Below are positions 16,323 through 24,284 of a stretch of DNA of 64,000 nucleotides, one piece after another. Source of the DNA: Pseudomonas sp. N040 (lineage in GTDB: Bacteria; Pseudomonadota; Gammaproteobacteria; Pseudomonadales; Pseudomonadaceae). The notes beneath the pieces are model-generated. The model was not told the origin of the DNA. It saw nothing but the letters and a program-made list of their open reading frames with translations, and made no database searches. The stretch is from the NCBI RefSeq assembly GCF_015637705.1, contig NZ_JADOBE010000001.1, positions 248,001 to 312,000 on the forward strand, given 5' to 3'. The position numbers were made by a program, and so were the translations under genes. Positions within the stretch are counted from its first letter, which is position 1; the number at the start of each line of letters is the position of its first letter.

Positions 16323-17000
16323 ATGCTCACCGATCCCGCCATCCTTGCCGCACTGCGCCAGCATCACCTGTTCGCCCGCCTGCCCGAGCCGGCGTTTCAG
16401 GAAGTCTGCAGCCTGGCCAACCTGCGCCGCCTGGAAGTCGCTGACTGTCTGTTCCATCAGGGCGACCCGGCCGAGCGCTTCTACCTGCTGCTCGATGGCC
16501 AGATGAAGCTGATCCGCACCCTGCCCGAGGGCCAGGAAAAGCTGGTGGAAGTCATCCAGCCCGGGCAGAGCTTCGCCGAAGCCCTGCTGTTCAGTGGCGC
16601 GCGCTGTTACCCGGTGACCGCCAGCGCACTGCGCGGCAGCAGCCTGCTCAGCATCGACGGCGCGCACTACCGGCACCTGCTGGAAGAGCAGCCGAAGATC
16701 TGCCTGGACCTGCTGGCCAGCTTCAGCATTCGCCTGCACCAGCGCCTCAACGAGATCGACACCCTGACCCTGGCCAACGCCAGCCGCCGCGTGGTGCGCT
16801 ACCTGTCGCAGGCGCCGCAGGACGCCAACGGCGAGATCCAGCTGGGCGTGTCCAAGCGCCTGATCGCCTCCCAGCTGGGCATCCAGCCGGAAACCTTTTC
16901 GCGGATCCTGCACCGTCTGATCGACGCCGGGCTGATCGCCATGCAGCAGCGCAGCATCCAGATTCTCGACCGGCCCAGCCTGGCCGGCTATTGCGACTGA
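16323..17000 (+). CDS. dnr: Crp/Fnr-family NO-responsive regulator, Dnr type
   Basis: A 225-residue cyclic-nucleotide-binding-fold regulator. There is no N-terminal cysteine cluster, so it is not an FNR/Anr oxygen sensor. The C-terminal helix-turn-helix contains QLGIQPETFSRILHRL, closely matching Dnr of P. aeruginosa, a haem-dependent NO sensor that activates denitrification genes. The ATG has a GGAGGT site 8 bp upstream; the frame remains open upstream but lacks a better start. It recognises TTGAT-N4-ATCAA-type boxes, so it probably drives narK1, nnrS and ubiU here. The closest Dnr/NarR subgroup cannot be settled by eye. Confidence 0.88.
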   Translation: MLTDPAILAALRQHHLFARLPEPAFQEVCSLANLRRLEVADCLFHQGDPAERFYLLLDGQMKLIRTLPEGQEKLVEVIQPGQSFAEALLFSGARCYPVTASALRGSSLLSIDGAHYRHLLEEQPKICLDLLASFSIRLHQRLNEIDTLTLANASRRVVRYLSQAPQDANGEIQLGVSKRLIASQLGIQPETFSRILHRLIDAGLIAMQQRSIQILDRPSLAGYCD

Positions 17001-17021
17001 ACGCGCAGAGGAGAACCCCGC

Positions 17022-17429
17022 ATGTCCAAACCTGCCTTGCCCCTGGTGTATTCCTGCTCCGGCTGTTCCAACGTCGCGCAACTGGCCAACACCCTGGCGG
17101 TGCGCCTGGACCGTGCCGGGCTGGCCGAGATGTCCTGCATCGCCGGGGTCGGCGGACGGGTCTCCTCGCTGGTCGACAAGGCCAATTCCGGCCGGCCGAT
17201 CCTGGCCATCGACGGCTGCCCGCTGCAGTGCGTCAAGGGCTGCCTGGCGCAACACGGGGTGAGCGCCAGCTACCACCTGATTCTCAGCCAGCGCGGCCTG
17301 AAGAAGCGCTACGGCGAGGACTGCAGCAGCGCGGACGCCGACCAGCTGTTCGCCGAACTCGGCGAGCTGATCGCCAGCGACCGCCTGCAGCCGAAACCCC
17401 CGCGCCAACCACTGCGCCCGGTGAGCTGA
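17022..17429 (+). CDS. DGC-motif putative zinc-binding protein
   Basis: 135 residues, 21 bp downstream of the Dnr gene and probably co-transcribed. It belongs to the small family with the DGCxxxC motif (here DGCPLQCVKGC at about 65-75) and an N-terminal CSGCSN motif (12-17). These cysteines probably bind a metal. Proteins of this family often lie beside denitrification or anaerobic genes. The function is unknown. A GAGGAG ribosome site precedes the ATG. Confidence 0.85.
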   Translation: MSKPALPLVYSCSGCSNVAQLANTLAVRLDRAGLAEMSCIAGVGGRVSSLVDKANSGRPILAIDGCPLQCVKGCLAQHGVSASYHLILSQRGLKKRYGEDCSSADADQLFAELGELIASDRLQPKPPRQPLRPVS

Positions 17430-17484
17430 ACCGGTAGCGACACCGGTCCATCGGCCCCGACGCCGCACTGTCGCGCAACCAACA

Positions 17485-17551
17485 CTGTAGGAGCCAGCTT
17501 GCTGGCGATGCTTTTGACCTGCCAGGATCGCCAGCAAGCTGGCTCCTACAG
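17485..17551. repeat. Paired TGTAGGAGC REP palindrome
   Basis: A left arm starting CTGTAGGAGCCAGCTTGCTGG (17485-17510) and a right arm (17527-17551) that is its inverse complement. The 67-bp element lies between the convergent DGC and ubiT genes. It is the same repeat type as 7553-7578 and may stop or stabilise both transcripts. Confidence 0.88.
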
Positions 17552-17593
17552 GGCCCGTTATTTTATTAATTCATATATAAAACAACGATTTAT

Positions 17594-18088
17594 TTATTTC
17601 CAAGCGCGGCTTGAGCCGTTGACGGCGCACAGCTCGTCCCCCAGATCACCCAGCAGGCGCCACAGCGGCGCCGGCAGATCATCCGGATCAAGGCTGTCGA
17701 TCAGGTTCTTCAGCGCCAGGCCCAGCTCGGTATCGCCTTCGATCAGCAGACGCCGACGGAAGAACAGGGTGTCCGGATCCTCGCGGCGGCTGGCCAGCAG
17801 CAGGAACTCGCGCCAGTTGCCGCGGATGCACACATCCACCGGCGCCTGCGCCGCCACCTGCAGGCCCGCCGGGCCGCGGCTGACGCACCAGGCCAGGCCG
17901 AGGTCGCTGACCTCCAGGCGCAGCCAGCGCCCGCGCAGCAGTTCGAAACGGCCATCGGCCAGCGCCGCGGCAAACAGCCAGCCGGTCAGCTGCTGCAGCG
18001 CCTGCTGCTGCAGCACGAAGGGCAGATGACGCCCCAGCGGCAACAGTCGCTCGCCCAGGCGCAAGGCCAGGCCCGCCGGCTTCAGCAT
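17594..18088 (-). CDS. ubiT: UbiT, SCP2-domain lipid-binding factor for O2-independent ubiquinone synthesis
   Basis: 164 residues with an SCP2 (sterol-carrier) domain over most of its length. Together with UbiU and UbiV it supports ubiquinone production without oxygen; in P. aeruginosa ubiTUV is needed for denitrifying growth. The ATG ([17 protein letters not shown]) overlaps the 3' end of ubiV by 7 bp. The frame stays open upstream within ubiV, but that part is not coding for this protein. It is last in the ubiU-ubiV-ubiT unit. Confidence 0.92.
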   Translation of the reverse strand: MLKPAGLALRLGERLLPLGRHLPFVLQQQALQQLTGWLFAAALADGRFELLRGRWLRLEVSDLGLAWCVSRGPAGLQVAAQAPVDVCIRGNWREFLLLASRREDPDTLFFRRRLLIEGDTELGLALKNLIDSLDPDDLPAPLWRLLGDLGDELCAVNGSSRAWK

Positions 18089-18972
18089 AAGCCGGCCGCC
18101 TCGGCCCGCAGCATGCCCGGAAGGCCGTGCCAGTAGCCGTTGCAGCCGTCGACGGCGAGCGGTGGCAGCGCGCCGTTGCGCACCCGGTCGAAGGCCGCGA
18201 CCACTTCGCGCATGCCGCTGGCCCGCGGGCTCAGGCGCAGCATGTCGACGCCCAGCGCCTGCAGCCGCGGGTAGTCGGCCAGCAGGTTGCTGACCCCCGC
18301 CGACAGGGTCTGGATGCCGTTGAGGGTGAACAGTTCGGCGCCTTCCTGGCTGCGCAACGCAATGCCCTCCGGGTAGTTGCGGCAGCACAGCGCGCAATCG
18401 TCCTTCGGCCGGTTCTCCGCCCGCGCGCTGAAGCAGCGCGCCGAGTAGGCCAGCGGCAGGTGGCCGTAGGCGAATACTTCCACCTCGGGGCGGGCCACGC
18501 CTAGGCTGTCGAGCTGCTGCAGGGTGGCCTCGAGCAGTGCCGCGGAACACTCCACCGGCGGCACCCAGCGCTGCAGGCCGCAATCGATCAGTTCGGCCAG
18601 GGCATGGCCGTTGTACAGGTTCAGTGCCGGACCGGCGACGAAGGGCAGGCCGCGCTCGCGCAGGAACTGCACCGCGCCCATGTCGTTGGCCTCGACGCGC
18701 AGCTCACCGTTGTCGCACAGGCGCCGCAGGCTGGACAGCTCGGAACCGGCCTCGACCAGCGCCAGCCCGGACAGCAGCAGTTCGGCCCTGCTGCACTGGC
18801 GCAGCTCGCGGGCCAGCCCGAGCCAGTCATCCAGGCCCAGTTCGCGGCGCTTGGAGCAGACCGTCTCGCCCAGGTAGATGGCGTCCAGCGGCTGGGGCGC
18901 CAGCTCGGCATAGAATTCCAGCAGCGTTGCGCGCGGCCAGAAGAACAGCAGCGGCCCCAGACTCAGTTTCAT
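18082..18972 (-). CDS. ubiV: UbiV, U32-peptidase-like O2-independent hydroxylase component
   Basis: 296 residues, peptidase U32 family. It works with UbiU as a 4Fe-4S heterodimer in the oxygen-independent hydroxylations of ubiquinone synthesis. Cysteine ligand candidates are in [11 protein letters not shown] and [13 protein letters not shown] at 18972 gives [14 protein letters not shown], typical for UbiV. It lies 10 bp downstream of the ubiU stop. Confidence 0.94.
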   Translation of the reverse strand: MKLSLGPLLFFWPRATLLEFYAELAPQPLDAIYLGETVCSKRRELGLDDWLGLARELRQCSRAELLLSGLALVEAGSELSSLRRLCDNGELRVEANDMGAVQFLRERGLPFVAGPALNLYNGHALAELIDCGLQRWVPPVECSAALLEATLQQLDSLGVARPEVEVFAYGHLPLAYSARCFSARAENRPKDDCALCCRNYPEGIALRSQEGAELFTLNGIQTLSAGVSNLLADYPRLQALGVDMLRLSPRASGMREVVAAFDRVRNGALPPLAVDGCNGYWHGLPGMLRAEAAGLC

Positions 18973-18982
18973 CGCGTGTTCC

Positions 18983-19978
18983 TCATTGCCAGGCCCGATG
19001 GTAGGCGCCCAGGGTGGTCTGGCTGCCTTCGGAGACTGCCTGCAGCGCCCGCTGCCACTGCGGCTGCACGCTGAACGCCTGCGGGGCGCGGGCATGCGCA
19101 TCCAGCGCCGCGCGCCAGACCCGGGTGACCTGCTCGACATAGGCCGGGCTGCGCTGGCGGCCCTCGATCTTCACCGCCGCGATGCCGAGCGCGGCCAGCT
19201 GCGGAATCAGGTCGAGGGTGTTCAGGCTGGTCGGTTCCTCCAGCGCATGAAAGCGCTGGCCATTGACCAGGAAGCGGCCCTTGCACAGGGTCGGATAGCC
19301 CGCAGGCTCAGCGGCTCCATAGCGGTCGATCAACACGCCGTTGAGCCTGGCACTGAGCCCGTCGGCGTCTTCCTGCCAGCGCACCGCGCTGGCCGGCGAA
19401 CAGACCCCGCACAGGTTCGGCGACTCGCCGGTCAGGTAGGACGACAGGTGGCAGCGGCCCTCGGCCATGATGCACAGGCTGCCGAAGGCGAACACCTCCA
19501 GCGGTACCGGGCTCTTGCCGGCCAGTTGCCGCACCTGCGCCAGCGACAGCACCCGCGGCAACACCGCCCGGCGAATGTTGTAGCGCTGCTGGTACAGCAG
19601 CAGGGCCGCCAGGTTGGTCGCCGAGCCCTGCACCGAAAGATGCAGGTTGAGCCCGGGATGGCGCCGGCTGGCATAGGCCAGCACCCCGGGATCGGCCGCG
19701 ATCAGCGCATCCACGCCGAGGTCGGCGGCACAATCCACCGCCCGCTGCCAGCGCGCCCAGCCGGCCGGCTGCGCGTAGGTATTCACCGCCAGGTAGAGCT
19801 TGCGGCGCTGCTGGCGGATCAGCTGCAGGCCGCTATCCAGCTGCTGTTCATCCAGGTTGAGGCCAGCGAAATGGCGTGCATTGGTGTCATCGCGAAAGCC
19901 CGCGTAGATCGCATCGGCACCTTCGCGCACGGCGGCCTTGAGTGCGGGCAGGCTGCCTGCCGGACAAACCAGTTGCAT
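18983..19978 (-). CDS. ubiU: UbiU, U32-peptidase-like O2-independent hydroxylase component
   Basis: 331 residues, the same length as E. coli UbiU (YhbU). The family N-terminus [17 protein letters not shown] and the iron-sulfur Cys cluster ([14 protein letters not shown]...NLCGVCSPA) are visible. It pairs with UbiV for oxygen-independent ubiquinone hydroxylation. First gene of ubiUVT. A near-consensus DNR-type box lies about 66 bp upstream of its start codon, which fits expression under denitrifying conditions. Confidence 0.95.
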   Translation of the reverse strand: MQLVCPAGSLPALKAAVREGADAIYAGFRDDTNARHFAGLNLDEQQLDSGLQLIRQQRRKLYLAVNTYAQPAGWARWQRAVDCAADLGVDALIAADPGVLAYASRRHPGLNLHLSVQGSATNLAALLLYQQRYNIRRAVLPRVLSLAQVRQLAGKSPVPLEVFAFGSLCIMAEGRCHLSSYLTGESPNLCGVCSPASAVRWQEDADGLSARLNGVLIDRYGAAEPAGYPTLCKGRFLVNGQRFHALEEPTSLNTLDLIPQLAALGIAAVKIEGRQRSPAYVEQVTRVWRAALDAHARAPQAFSVQPQWQRALQAVSEGSQTTLGAYHRAWQ

Positions 19979-20037
19979 GGGATTCACTCCATCACTAATC
20001 GGTGGCGGCCACTTTAGGCGCTGGCGCGGCAATCACC

Positions 20038-20051
20038 ATGATGCCGGTCAA
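20038..20051 (-). promoter_or_regulatory. ANR/DNR-type box upstream of ubiU (one mismatch)
   Basis: ATGATGCCGGTCAA; read against TTGAT-N4-RTCAA only the first base differs. Centred 66 bp upstream of the ubiU start, the same distance as the perfect boxes upstream of narK1 and nnrS. Confidence 0.65.
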
Positions 20052-20161
20052 GGCTGCCAAAATGCCGAAGGGATCGGCAGCGCAAAGGGCTTGCTGGGGT
20101 GTGCCGCGGCAGCGGGGTGCGCGGCCAGCGGAGTCCGGCTCCGTGCCCGGCGGCTGCCGCC

Positions 20162-21397
20162 TCAAGGGCCGAGCAGGGCGCTGAACGGCAGGTAAGCGAC
20201 CGCTTCGCCGGCGTCCAGCAGCTGGCCAGCCTCGACCAGTGCCAGACCATCGGCCCAGCAGGCCGAGGTCAGCATGGCCGAGCCCTGGCGCGGGTGCAGG
20301 CACACGCACAACTGGCCATCATGGGTTTCCAGACGCGCGCGCAGGTACTGGCGGCGGCCGTTGGCCTTGTGCCAGGCAAACCCCGCCGGCAGGCGCAACG
20401 CCTGCGGCAACACGTCCTGGCAACCCTGGGCGCGCAGCAGGAAGGGCCGCGCCACCACCAGCGCGGTGATCAGCGCTGCCGCCGGATTGCCCGGCAGGCC
20501 GAGCCACGGCTTGCCGGCCACCGCGCCGAATGCCAGCGGCTTGCCCGGCTGGATCGCCAGGCGCCACAGCTGCAGCTCGCCCAGCTCGGCCACCGCCTGC
20601 TTGAGATGGTCTTCCTCGCCCACCGAAACGCCGCCGGAGCTGAGCAGTACATCGCATTCGGCCGCTGCGCGCAGCAAGGCTGCACGGGTGGCCGCCAGGT
20701 CGTCGGTGCTGCAGCCGTAGTCACGCACCTCCAGCCCCAGGCCCTGCAGCACGCCGCGCAGGCTGTAGCGGTTGGCGTCGTAGATCTGCCCGGGCCGCAA
20801 CGGCTCGCCGGGCTCGCGCAGTTCGTCGCCGCTGCTCAGCAGACCCACGCGCAGGCGCCGGTAGACCGCCACCCGGGCCAGGCCGCAGCTGGCCAGCAAG
20901 CCCAGTTCCTGCGCGCGCAGGCGTTGGCCGGCGGCCAGCAGCGGGGCGCCGGCGGCGAGTTCTTCGCCCTGCCGGCGCACATGCTGGCCCGGCACCACGG
21001 CGGGCAGCCAGACGCGCCCGTCCGCCAGCCGGCAATCTTCCTGCGCCACCACGCTGTCAGCGCCCGACGGCAACGGCGCGCCGGTGAAGATCCGCGCGAC
21101 ATGCCCGGCGAGCAGCGCCTGTTGCGCGCTATCGCCGGCGGCAATCCGCCCGCCCAGCGGCAGGCTGCCGCCGCCCGGCGCCAGGTCGGCGGCACGCAGG
21201 GCATAGCCGTCCATGGCGCTGTTGTCCCACTGCGGGACGGCGAAGGGCGCCGCCACTGACTCGGCCAGCACCCGGCCGAGCGCGTCCGCCAGCGCCACTT
21301 GCTCCACTGCTGGGAGGGGCGGAACCCGTGCCAGCAGCTCGGCGATGGCCTGGTCGACCGGGCGCAGGCCGTCGGCAGCGCAGCCGCAGGCACTCAT
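20162..21397 (-). CDS. moeA: Molybdopterin molybdenumtransferase MoeA
   Basis: A 411-residue enzyme that inserts molybdate into adenylated molybdopterin, supplying the cofactor needed by NarG. Family motifs include FAVPQWDNSAMDGYALR, FTGAPLPSGADSVV, LLSSGDELREPGE, YDANRYSL, LLSSGGVSVGEEDHLK and GLPGNPAAA. The ATG overlaps the moaB stop by 4 bp (coupled). Placement beside moaB, nnrS and ubiUVT suggests a dedicated anaerobic copy like the moeA1 of P. aeruginosa. Confidence 0.95.
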   Translation of the reverse strand: MSACGCAADGLRPVDQAIAELLARVPPLPAVEQVALADALGRVLAESVAAPFAVPQWDNSAMDGYALRAADLAPGGGSLPLGGRIAAGDSAQQALLAGHVARIFTGAPLPSGADSVVAQEDCRLADGRVWLPAVVPGQHVRRQGEELAAGAPLLAAGQRLRAQELGLLASCGLARVAVYRRLRVGLLSSGDELREPGEPLRPGQIYDANRYSLRGVLQGLGLEVRDYGCSTDDLAATRAALLRAAAECDVLLSSGGVSVGEEDHLKQAVAELGELQLWRLAIQPGKPLAFGAVAGKPWLGLPGNPAAALITALVVARPFLLRAQGCQDVLPQALRLPAGFAWHKANGRRQYLRARLETHDGQLCVCLHPRQGSAMLTSACWADGLALVEAGQLLDAGEAVAYLPFSALLGP

Positions 21398-21948
21398 GTG
21401 CGCGTCCCGCAGAGCGGCGTTGGCTGCTCGGCCTGGCGCTTGAGATGGGGGACGAAATTGCACGGCCGGGTACGGCTGTCGAGCTGTTCGAGGAGGATCT
21501 TCTGCCAGCCGGTACGGCAGGCATTCGGCGAGCCGGGCAGGCAGCAGACCAGGGTGCCGTTGCTGATCCCGGCCAGCGCCCGCGACTGCAGGCTGGAGGT
21601 GCCGATTTCTTCCAGCGAGAGCAGGCGGAACAGTTCGCCGAAACCGTCCACCTGCTTGTCCAGCAGCGGGGCCACCGCCTGCGGCGTGTTGTCCCGCGCG
21701 GTGAAGCCGGTGCCGCCGGTCAGCAGCACGACCTGTACCAGCGGGTCGGCAATCCACTGGCTGACCCGCGCGCGGATCTGCCAGATGTCGTCCACCACCA
21801 GGGCGCGGCCGGCGAGCTGATGGCCGGCGGACTGCAGGCCATTGACCAGCACCTGCCCCGAGGTATCGGTCTCCATGGTGCGCGTATCGCTGATGGTCAG
21901 CACGGCAATCTGCAGGGGCTGGAATTCGCTAACGGACAGGTGGGCCAT
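21394..21948 (-). CDS. moaB: Molybdopterin adenylyltransferase-like protein MoaB
   Basis: 184 residues of the MogA/MoaB family, which adenylate molybdopterin before MoeA acts. Motifs are LTISDTR, LLTGGTGFTARDNTPQAV and CCLPGSPNACRTGW. A GGAG site precedes ATG 21948 (MAHLSVSEFQPL). It overlaps moeA by 4 bp and follows nnrS after 96 bp, all in the same direction. Confidence 0.94.
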   Translation of the reverse strand: MAHLSVSEFQPLQIAVLTISDTRTMETDTSGQVLVNGLQSAGHQLAGRALVVDDIWQIRARVSQWIADPLVQVVLLTGGTGFTARDNTPQAVAPLLDKQVDGFGELFRLLSLEEIGTSSLQSRALAGISNGTLVCCLPGSPNACRTGWQKILLEQLDSRTRPCNFVPHLKRQAEQPTPLCGTRT

Positions 21949-22044
21949 GACGGGAGTCTCCGGAAAAGGTCTGCCGGCAGACTGCCTGTCCCGGCGCCGT
22001 TCAACCATTCCCCGTTGGAGGTATGACCTGGAACCGCGCCGGCC

Positions 22045-23235
22045 TCAGCCGGGATGGCCGTCCGCCCGCGTGCGGCAGAGCATCGGCGCATAGCGCCAGA
22101 GGAACAGGCCGAATGCCAGCGTCCAGCACAGCAGCGCCAGCCACAGGCTGCCCTGCGGCCACAGGCCGACCAGGAATACCCGGGCGAACGCCCCGGCATT
22201 GAGCAGGGCAAAGGCCCACGACATGCCCCTGGGCAGCACCAGCGGACGCCCGGTGTGCCCCAGGCTGACCCGCGCCAGCATGGCCAGAATCAGCCCGGCC
22301 ATGCCACCCACCGTCAGCGCGTGCAGCGCCTGGCTCGAACTGGCCAGCCAGCCGGCGTGCCACAGCGCCATGCCGGCGCAGGCCAGCACCAGCCAGGCAT
22401 AGGCCAGGTACAGCGACCACAGCAGCGGCACCCGCCACAGGCCGCGATCCTGCCAGCGCAGCAGGCGCAGGCCATGACCGAGCGCCAGCAGCAGGAACAG
22501 CAGCCCGACCAGCGGGCTCGGCTGCAGGGCCACACCGCCGGCATGCAACAGCGCCACCAGCGCGGTGCCCAGCAACAGCGCCCAGTCCAGCCACACCAGC
22601 GGCGCCACCGCGGTCGCCCGGTTCAGCCCGCGCTGGATGAAGAACGGAATCACCCGCCCGCCGATCAGCGTCATCATTGCCGCCACCAGCCACACCGCCG
22701 CCAGCACCGCGCGGCGCTGCCAGTCCTGGTCGTCCAGCGCCAGGCCGGCCAGACACTGCGCATCGGCGAGCCACAGCAACAGCAGGATGGCCACCACCGG
22801 GTAGTTCTTCTGCTGCCGCACCGCCCACAGCAGGCGTGCCATGGCCAGCGCCACCAGCAGCAGGAACAGCAGGTTCAGCGCCAGCAGCAGCCACAGCGGC
22901 GAACCCGGCAGCCAGCTCAGGCGCGCCCCCAGCCAGACGCCGAACAAACCGGCCAGCGGCCAGCCGGACAGGCTCGGCCGCCCGGTCCAGGTCTGCACCG
23001 CGGTGAGCAGGAAGCCGGCGATGATCGCCGCGGCAAAGCCGAACACCAGCTCATGCCGGTGCCAGGCCAGCCAGCCGCCCTGCGGTTGCCAGCCGCCCGT
23101 CATGCCGAGGTACGCATGCACCCACAGGGTGATCGCCAGCACGGCGAACAGGCTGCCGAACAGGAAGAACGGACGGAATGCCAGACGCAGCAATGGCGGG
23201 ATTTTCAGGGCCTGGCGTTTTTCCACGATCTGCAT
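22045..23235 (-). CDS. nnrS: NnrS family haem-copper membrane protein (NO stress / denitrification)
   Basis: 396 residues with about 12 hydrophobic helices. The family N-terminus LLRLAFRPFFLFGSLFAVLAI and HRHELVFGFAAAIIAGFLLTA are typical NnrS segments with conserved histidines. NnrS relieves nitrosative stress from NO; its exact mechanism is not known. A perfect DNR-type box lies 65 bp upstream of the start codon. It is the first gene of an apparent nnrS-moaB-moeA unit, which links NO detoxification with molybdenum cofactor synthesis. Confidence 0.95.
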   Translation of the reverse strand: MQIVEKRQALKIPPLLRLAFRPFFLFGSLFAVLAITLWVHAYLGMTGGWQPQGGWLAWHRHELVFGFAAAIIAGFLLTAVQTWTGRPSLSGWPLAGLFGVWLGARLSWLPGSPLWLLLALNLLFLLLVALAMARLLWAVRQQKNYPVVAILLLLWLADAQCLAGLALDDQDWQRRAVLAAVWLVAAMMTLIGGRVIPFFIQRGLNRATAVAPLVWLDWALLLGTALVALLHAGGVALQPSPLVGLLFLLLALGHGLRLLRWQDRGLWRVPLLWSLYLAYAWLVLACAGMALWHAGWLASSSQALHALTVGGMAGLILAMLARVSLGHTGRPLVLPRGMSWAFALLNAGAFARVFLVGLWPQGSLWLALLCWTLAFGLFLWRYAPMLCRTRADGHPG

Positions 23236-23293
23236 GGGTCTGCCTGCAAGAGGTTAGGGGAGTGACACTGTGCCCGGCCCGGCGCAACCGGCC

Positions 23294-23307
23294 TTGACCG
23301 TGGTCAA
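23294..23307 (-). promoter_or_regulatory. DNR/ANR box upstream of nnrS
   Basis: TTGACCGTGGTCAA, a perfect TTGAC-N4-GTCAA dyad centred 65 bp upstream of the nnrS start codon. Confidence 0.85.
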
Positions 23308-23569
23308 GCCTGGCCTGCGCAGGCCGGCGAGTTAACCGGCCGTTGAACAATTACCGGCGTTGCCGATTCTGCGTTTGCCCAGGTGTTGTCCGCGTGAGTG
23401 GTTGAACCTGCTGTTTCCCGCATAGGGTCGGCGTAGGGTGGGCGTAGGGTGGGCTTCAGCCCACCATTTGCGCGGCCTGTTTTGGTGGGCTGAAGCCCAC
23501 CCTGCGACAAGCACGCGTACAGATCCTTTTCAACGGCGTGTTAAGCACGCATTTGCCGGACCGGCTGGC
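23308..23569. other. Rest of the 334-bp nnrS-Sel1 gap, with a second 62-bp inverted repeat
   Basis: The gap between nnrS and the Sel1 protein gene (23236-23569) holds the DNR box described separately and a repeat. The repeat arms are GTAGGGTGGGCTTC... at 23444-23465 and the inverse complement at 23484-23505, near-identical to the element at 2087-2146. An extra partial copy (GTAGGGTGGGC, about 23433-23443) precedes it. No further gene is visible. Confidence 0.75.
23444..23505. repeat. 62-bp inverted repeat (GTAGGGTGGGCTTC family), copy 2
   Basis: Second copy of the element found between narK2 and narG: the 22-bp left arm is identical to that at 2087-2108, and the right arm differs by one base from 2125-2146. 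The spacer differs. Confidence 0.88.
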
Positions 23570-24205
23570 TCAGCGCGCCGTTTGTTCGAGGTATTGCTCC
23601 AGTCCCGGCTGCAGGTTGCCCGGCTTGAGCAACGCCTCGGTCAGTGCCAACGCCTGCTTGACCTCGTCCAGCGGCATCTGGTTGGCCAGGCCCTGGCGGT
23701 TCTGCGCGGCCTGGGTCTGGCCGTTGCCGGCATAGGCGACCGAAACGTTGTACAGCGCCAGCGCCAGCACCTTGTCCTGCGCCACCCCCTGGCCGTTCTG
23801 ATAGAGCACGCCGAGGTTGCTCAAGGCATCGATGTCGCCCTGCTCGGCAGCCGGACGATACCAGCGTGCCGCCTCCGGGTAGTTCACCGGCATGCCGACG
23901 CCGTGTTCGTGCATCGCGCCGAGGTTGTACTGCGCATCGCTGTTGCCCTGCTCGGCCGCCTTCAGGTACCAGGCCGCGGCCTGCGGCAGATCCTTGCTGA
24001 CCCCGAAGCCGTTCTCATAGAGCACGCCCATGGCGTACTGGGCGCGCGGGTCGTGCTTGTCCAGAAGCGGGCGCAACTCGCTCTGCGCCGTGGCGTAGTC
24101 GGCCGCGGCAAAGGCCGCCGCCGCTTCGTCGAAACCGGCCAGGACGGCTGGAGCAGCCAGGGCCAGCAGCAGGCCGAGACCGGCACAGGTTGGTTTCGGG
24201 GTCAT
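23570..24205 (-). CDS. Secreted Sel1/TPR-repeat protein
   Basis: 211 residues. A signal peptide (about 1-22, ending PAVLAG) is followed by Sel1-like repeats, for example AQYAMGVLYENGFGVSKDLP and AQYNLGAMHEHGVGMPVNYP, then a C-terminal stretch rich in Gln and Ala. Sel1 repeats mediate protein-protein contacts; no specific partner can be named. The ATG has a GGAG site 5 bp upstream; the longer frame upstream is not supported. It lies 79 bp downstream of the arylsulfatase gene, with a terminator between. Confidence 0.88.
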   Translation of the reverse strand: MTPKPTCAGLGLLLALAAPAVLAGFDEAAAAFAAADYATAQSELRPLLDKHDPRAQYAMGVLYENGFGVSKDLPQAAAWYLKAAEQGNSDAQYNLGAMHEHGVGMPVNYPEAARWYRPAAEQGDIDALSNLGVLYQNGQGVAQDKVLALALYNVSVAYAGNGQTQAAQNRQGLANQMPLDEVKQALALTEALLKPGNLQPGLEQYLEQTAR

Positions 24206-24240
24206 GCAAACTCCTTGAGCAAGGCCCGCAGGCCGAACAT

Positions 24241-24264
24241 AAAAACGGGGCGCCAAGCGCCCCG
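24241..24264 (-). terminator. Intrinsic terminator after arylsulfatase gene
   Basis: Stem CGGGGCGC-CAA-GCGCCCCG (24246-24264) followed on the minus strand by five T residues (24245-24241), 21 bp past the stop codon. Confidence 0.85.
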
Positions 24265-24284
24265 CATTCTAACGCCAGGGAGGT

